A stretch of DNA of 64,000 nucleotides, taken from assembly GCF_002080435.1 (NCBI RefSeq), contig NZ_CP020538.1, positions 806,001-870,000 of the forward strand, written 5' to 3'. Made by a program: the position numbers and the translations under genes. Positions within the stretch are counted from its first letter, which is position 1; each line of letters begins with the position of its first letter. This document shows positions 60,598 through 64,000 of this stretch, piece after piece. The notes under the pieces are model-generated. The model was given only the letters and a program-made list of their open reading frames with translations, was not told where the DNA came from and searched no databases. This DNA is from Sphingobium herbicidovorans. GTDB lineage: Bacteria; Pseudomonadota; Alphaproteobacteria; Sphingomonadales; Sphingomonadaceae.

Positions 60598-62754
60598 ATG
60601 GAGTTGAAAGCGAACGGCGGGATTTCGCGCCGCGACCTCGTGCGCGCCCTGCCCGCGGCAGCGATGGTGAGCACTCTTCCCAGTCAGAGCTGGGCTGCTG
60701 AGAACAGTGGCAGCTTTGATCGGCGGCAATGGTGGGAGCATGAATATCGCATTCTCCAGACCAATCTGCGCGAAATCGACGCACTTGAAGATCCCCGGAC
60801 GATCGCCCGCGAAACCCGCGCGTTCGGGGCTAACGTCATCGTTTCGAACATTGGCGGCATTGTCGCCTTTTACCCTACTCAATTGCCGCTTCATTATCGC
60901 AACCCGTTCATGAAGACCGACTTCGCAGGTGAAATGGTGGCCGCCGCCCATGCGGAGGGCCTGGCCTATATAGGGCGCTTCGATCTCTCCAAGGCGACGA
61001 AGCCTGCCTATGATGCACATCCCGACTGGTTCATGCGCAATCGCGACGGCACTCCGCGCGAATATGCCGGGACGTACCAGGCGTGCCCCAATGGTGGCTG
61101 GGCGCAGGATTATAGCCTGCAAATCTTGAAGGAAGGGGTCGAGCGTCACGACGTCGATGGGCTGTTCTTCAACATGACGGCCTTTGTGCGGACCGACTAT
61201 TCCAACGTGGATCATGGCATTTGTGTATGCGACAATTGCCAGCGGCGGTTCCGGGAGCTTTACAAGCTGGAACTTCCCCGAACCGATGACGGAACCGATC
61301 CCAATTGGGGCGCCTATCAACAGTTTCAGTCGCGTATCATGGCCGAACTGTCAGCCAAGGCGCGCGAAGTTATCAAGGCAGCGCGCCCTAACGTGCCGCT
61401 GATGGACTTTTTCGGCGGCGTGGTCGCGCGCGGGGAGGTGCAGCGGCGTGTGTCGCGTAAAGCGCCGGAATGGCCGCACGCCATGGGGGAACAGACGCGC
61501 GCCTTGATGGCGCTAGCGCCGGGCAAGGCTTTTTCCGCGACGTCTGCCGCGCATATGGACTATCCATGGCGGCAAGTGACGGAAAGCGCCGAAAACCACC
61601 TGCTGCGCTTCGCCCAGGCATTGGGCACTGGAGCCAAGCTTGACCTTTACCTGATGGGCACGCTGGGTGATCAGGACGATCCCCGCTTCCTGCCGCCGGT
61701 TTCGCGCCTGTTTCACTGGCACGCGGCCAATGAGCAGCACTATGCCGGGCTGGAGCCGGGTGCGAGGATCGCGCTCTACAATATGGGCTCGATCTTTCAA
61801 TCGGCTGGCACGGGCCTGGCGCGCTACAGCAATAATGCACAGCGGGGCGCTTATCAGGCGCTGGTCGATGCACGCCTGCCCTTCTGGATGACCAACGGCA
61901 TGCAGGTGGCCAAGGCCACCAAGGACCGCGCCTATGATGTCATCATCATGCCGCATATCATGAGCCTTGATGAAGGCGACGCCGCCGCGCTCGACGCCTT
62001 CGTGGAGGCCGGCGGCTTGATCATCGCCACCGGCTATACGGGTGCGCTGGGCAAAGACGGCAAGCCGCGGAGCAGACCGGCAATGAAATCAAGCCCGGTA
62101 GACAGCTTCGGCCAACCGCGCGACGGCCATGGCTGGTCGCTCGACATGAGCAAGGCGGCCATTCCCATGGGGCCGGGGCGGATGCCCATCGACGAAACAT
62201 TCTTCCCGGTTACGCCCCGCACCGGCGCGACAAGCCTGATCCCGTTCGCACCGGACCAGCGCTTCGGCCCGCCCGAATTTTCCTATGCCCGGCCGGGCGA
62301 AGCCGCGCGTGCCGACGCGGGTGCGCTGGTGATGGCTTATGGCAAAGGGCATCATGTCCATGTCCCATGGCTGCCCGACTGGCTCTACTATCGCGACGGT
62401 ACGGACGCGCACCGACTGTTGTTCGAAAGCCTGATCGCTCGTTACGCCCCGCCGCCACCTCTTCTTCTGGAAGGCCGAGGCCCGATCGAGATGATGGCGA
62501 TGCGGCAACCCGCCACGGGCAAGATGCTGGTCCATGTCATAAACTATTCGGGCCAGCGCAACACCCGCTATGGCGATCCGGTGATTGCACAAGGACTGAA
62601 GCTTGGCGTGCGTGGCCCGGCAGGCGGCACTGCCCGGATGCTGGTGGCTGGAAAGGCGGTCCGGGGCAAGCGGCGCGCCGGCGACCAGGATCATCTGTGG
62701 TTCGATCTGCCGCCGGTCGATACCTTTGAGGCGGTGCAGCTCACAATGAGCTGA
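60598..62754 (+). CDS. Exported GHL6-like putative glycoside hydrolase (paralogue)
   Basis: A 718-aa exported protein with the same design as that at 51713-53917: twin-arginine leader ('GISRRDLVRALPAAAMVSTL'), TIM-barrel with 'FGANVIVSNIGGIVAFYPTQ' and 'HAEGLAYIGRFDLSKATKP', the C-x-C-x2-C motif in 'GICVCDNCQRRFRELY', a trimerisation-like domain ('YDVIIMPHIMSLDEGDAAAL', 'FVEAGGLIIATGYTG') and a C-terminal beta domain. Overall identity to the first looks low, so they probably act on different linkages or steps. I use ATG 60598, ten bases after AGGAG; ATG 60589 is too close to it. Confidence 0.82.
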   Translation: MELKANGGISRRDLVRALPAAAMVSTLPSQSWAAENSGSFDRRQWWEHEYRILQTNLREIDALEDPRTIARETRAFGANVIVSNIGGIVAFYPTQLPLHYRNPFMKTDFAGEMVAAAHAEGLAYIGRFDLSKATKPAYDAHPDWFMRNRDGTPREYAGTYQACPNGGWAQDYSLQILKEGVERHDVDGLFFNMTAFVRTDYSNVDHGICVCDNCQRRFRELYKLELPRTDDGTDPNWGAYQQFQSRIMAELSAKAREVIKAARPNVPLMDFFGGVVARGEVQRRVSRKAPEWPHAMGEQTRALMALAPGKAFSATSAAHMDYPWRQVTESAENHLLRFAQALGTGAKLDLYLMGTLGDQDDPRFLPPVSRLFHWHAANEQHYAGLEPGARIALYNMGSIFQSAGTGLARYSNNAQRGAYQALVDARLPFWMTNGMQVAKATKDRAYDVIIMPHIMSLDEGDAAALDAFVEAGGLIIATGYTGALGKDGKPRSRPAMKSSPVDSFGQPRDGHGWSLDMSKAAIPMGPGRMPIDETFFPVTPRTGATSLIPFAPDQRFGPPEFSYARPGEAARADAGALVMAYGKGHHVHVPWLPDWLYYRDGTDAHRLLFESLIARYAPPPPLLLEGRGPIEMMAMRQPATGKMLVHVINYSGQRNTRYGDPVIAQGLKLGVRGPAGGTARMLVAGKAVRGKRRAGDQDHLWFDLPPVDTFEAVQLTMS

Positions 62755-62805
62755 CGTTCGGACGGGGGAGAGGCCGCTGGCCGCCCCTCCCCGCCCTGAG
62801 CCCGA

Positions 62806-63873
62806 TCAGAAGTCCGGGGCGAGATCCATCAATACAATGCCCTGGCCAACGCCTGCGTCAATCACGTCGGCCGATCCAACCTGCGCCGCGATCATCCGGC
62901 CATCCGGCCGCACGACAGGGTTGCCATATTTCCAGCCGCCATATTGCACAATGTTCGTCATGCGCGTGTAGCGGGGCTTTTTAGTTTCAAGGTCCAGCAC
63001 GCAAAGATCCATGCCCTTCGACCGGTCCTGCGCGCATTCGACCAGGGTCCGCTTGCCGTCAGGAAAAATGCCCTCGACTTCGTTATAGATGGTAGCAGGC
63101 GTCGGATATTCGGTGATATTTTTAGTCGCGAAATCAACCGAAAGAACTTTGGTCTCTACACCCGTCGGCCCTTTGCCGTGATAATAGCAGGGCATGGTCA
63201 ACCCCTTGTCGCCCGGCAAGAAGTCCTGCGCTTCAACGAAGCATTCAGTGGTCGTCACGATTTCCCGCACGTCTTCCAGCTTTGCCGACTGCCCGTTAAC
63301 GGCAACGCGGCCAGTGTAGATGGTCGTCGATGCTGGCTTGCCGCCACCCGGCGCCTTCACCTGGCTCCACGCGACCATGTTGCTGCGCGGGCTCACCGCT
63401 ATTCCTTCGAACACGGTGATGCCCAACGGAACTGGCGCACTCATCGCCTGTGCGTCCATCCAGAACAGTTCGATACGGCCATGGCGGGTTTCTTCCCGCG
63501 TCTTTCCCAAAATGCGGGGGCCAAGCAGCATGTAGCTGCCGTCAGGGAGATAATGCACCCGCAAAAAGCCTTCGCTGGCGGCGTGGCTTGTCAGGTTGCG
63601 CGTACGGCCAGTCGCCATGTCATATTCAAAGGCGTCTCCATAGGATTTGCCGATGAACGCCAACTTGTCCCCTTTAGCCGAAAAGACGGGCCGTTCCCCG
63701 AATGCGGAGATCAGGCGCTGCCCGGGCGGCATGTCTTGAATGGGATTACCCGGCTTGTTTCCCAGCGGCATCGTCGCGGGCACGGCGTCGCCGCGGGTAA
63801 AGGTCTGCGCGGTGAGCGCGGACAAGGGCACTGCCGCAAATAGCGCGGTGGCCAACACATGCTTTGCCTTCAT
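62806..63873 (-). CDS. Exported beta-propeller (PD40/TolB-like) protein
   Basis: A 355-aa protein with a signal peptide ('KHVLATALFAAVPLSALTAQ'). Repeats of the type 'RPVFSAKGDKLAFIGKSYGD', 'FLRVHYLPDGSYMLLGPRIL' and 'EGIFPDGKRTLVECAQDRS' indicate a WD40/PD40-like propeller with about six blades. Such proteins act as binding scaffolds or, in the oligogalacturonate lyase group, as enzymes. No lyase motif could be confirmed. It converges with the GHL6-like gene, 51 bases away, and its leader carries a degenerate copy of the CAT-centred palindrome, so it probably belongs to the IclR island. Confidence 0.75.
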   Translation of the reverse strand: MKAKHVLATALFAAVPLSALTAQTFTRGDAVPATMPLGNKPGNPIQDMPPGQRLISAFGERPVFSAKGDKLAFIGKSYGDAFEYDMATGRTRNLTSHAASEGFLRVHYLPDGSYMLLGPRILGKTREETRHGRIELFWMDAQAMSAPVPLGITVFEGIAVSPRSNMVAWSQVKAPGGGKPASTTIYTGRVAVNGQSAKLEDVREIVTTTECFVEAQDFLPGDKGLTMPCYYHGKGPTGVETKVLSVDFATKNITEYPTPATIYNEVEGIFPDGKRTLVECAQDRSKGMDLCVLDLETKKPRYTRMTNIVQYGGWKYGNPVVRPDGRMIAAQVGSADVIDAGVGQGIVLMDLAPDF

Positions 63874-63941
63874 TGATCGTCCTCCTTATCCCTGCGCAAG
63901 CAGCTTGCAGGCCGCCGCAAGTCAAGCTGGCGTAATGGATG

Positions 63942-63957
63942 TTTCACCATATGGACA
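63942..63957. promoter_or_regulatory. Degenerate copy of the CAT-centred palindrome
   Basis: TTTCAC-CAT-ATGGAC matches operator 1 (50325-50339) at 12 of 15 positions and keeps the CAT centre. It lies 69 bases before the propeller gene's ATG. With one arm altered it could be a weak site. Confidence 0.45.
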
Positions 63958-63963
63958 GGACGA

Positions 63964-64000
63964 CTAACCGCTGGTCAGGAAACGCGGCGGGCGGTAAAGC
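63964..64000 (-). CDS. Possible 3' end of a further leftward gene at the right edge
   Basis: On the minus strand the last bases read 'LYRPPRFLTSG' followed by a TAG at 63964-63966. The rest would lie outside the window. Eleven codons are too few to assign a family, and another reading frame is also open, so this is only a hint. Confidence 0.25.
   Translation of the reverse strand, partial: LYRPPRFLTSG

Noticed and set aside
1-64000. CRISPR arrays, tRNA or rRNA genes, prophage or conjugation modules
   Set aside because: No spaced direct repeats, cloverleaf genes or phage and transfer genes were seen anywhere; the only mobile element found is the single insertion sequence.

Overview
The window looks like chromosomal DNA of an alphaproteobacterium of the order Sphingomonadales (Sphingobium, Novosphingobium or Sphingomonas type). 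Grounds: high GC coding sequence, three large TonB-dependent receptors of the sphingomonad 'EIVVTAQKR' kind, a DUF6766 membrane protein, a PafA-like phosphatase, a TorF-type porin, and many catabolic SDR, Rieske and acyl-CoA dehydrogenase genes. No rRNA, tRNA or CRISPR array was seen.

Layout. (1) 1-20.6 kb is mostly housekeeping and envelope: a DsbD/ScsB-like reductase cut by the left edge, a PafA-like phosphatase, a REP-like hairpin, serine acetyltransferase, an EnvZ/OmpR-type pair, a TorF-like porin, a SulP transporter plus beta-carbonic anhydrase operon, an orphan response regulator, a DEDDh exonuclease, a GT4 glycosyltransferase plus glycogen-debranching-like enzyme, an L,D-transpeptidase plus Rap1a-domain protein, a small lipoprotein, a frameshifted MFS gene, a DUF6766 protein and an exported methyltransferase-like protein. 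(2) 20.7-25.6 kb is a TetR-flanked TonB receptor, SDR and exported tyrosine-phosphatase set. (3) 25.6-42.3 kb is a catabolic island. A leftward operon encodes CoA ligase, unusual amidohydrolase, Rieske oxygenase, exported amidase, SDR, MFS and two Lrp regulators. A second leftward operon encodes two acyl-CoA dehydrogenases and two hotdog thioesterases. An SDR, a TonB receptor and an AraC regulator read rightward. Both leftward operons have the same inverted repeat upstream (ATGCGKAA, 16 bases, TTCCGCAT), so they are probably one regulon. The set suggests import, hydrolysis, ring oxygenation, CoA activation and beta-oxidation of an unidentified cyclic or aromatic carboxylic acid. (4) 42.3-46.6 kb is a translationally coupled three-gene exported system: an unrecognised protein, a DUF1592-type protein with one CXXCH motif, and a Tat-exported DUF1552 protein. 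(5) 46.8-47.7 kb is an 848-bp IS5-family (IS427-like) insertion with a TA target duplication. (6) 47.8-64 kb is a second catabolic island: a TonB receptor, an IclR regulator, two exported GHL6-like putative glycosidases, an exported cyclase-family enzyme, an exported beta-propeller protein, and a leftward operon for a lactate-permease-type transporter, glycerate kinase, hydroxypyruvate isomerase, tartronate semialdehyde reductase and an SDR. Palindromes of one family (TTCCAC CAT GTGGAA) lie upstream of the receptor and, degenerately, upstream of the propeller gene, suggesting an IclR regulon that feeds a hydroxypyruvate- or tetronate-level product into 2-phosphoglycerate.

The strongest leads for undescribed biology are the IclR/GHL6/glycerate island, the DUF1552/DUF1592 triad, and the CoA-ligase/Rieske/amidase island with its shared operator and a metal-ligand-poor amidohydrolase homologue. 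Family names come from reading motifs only; no database search was run.
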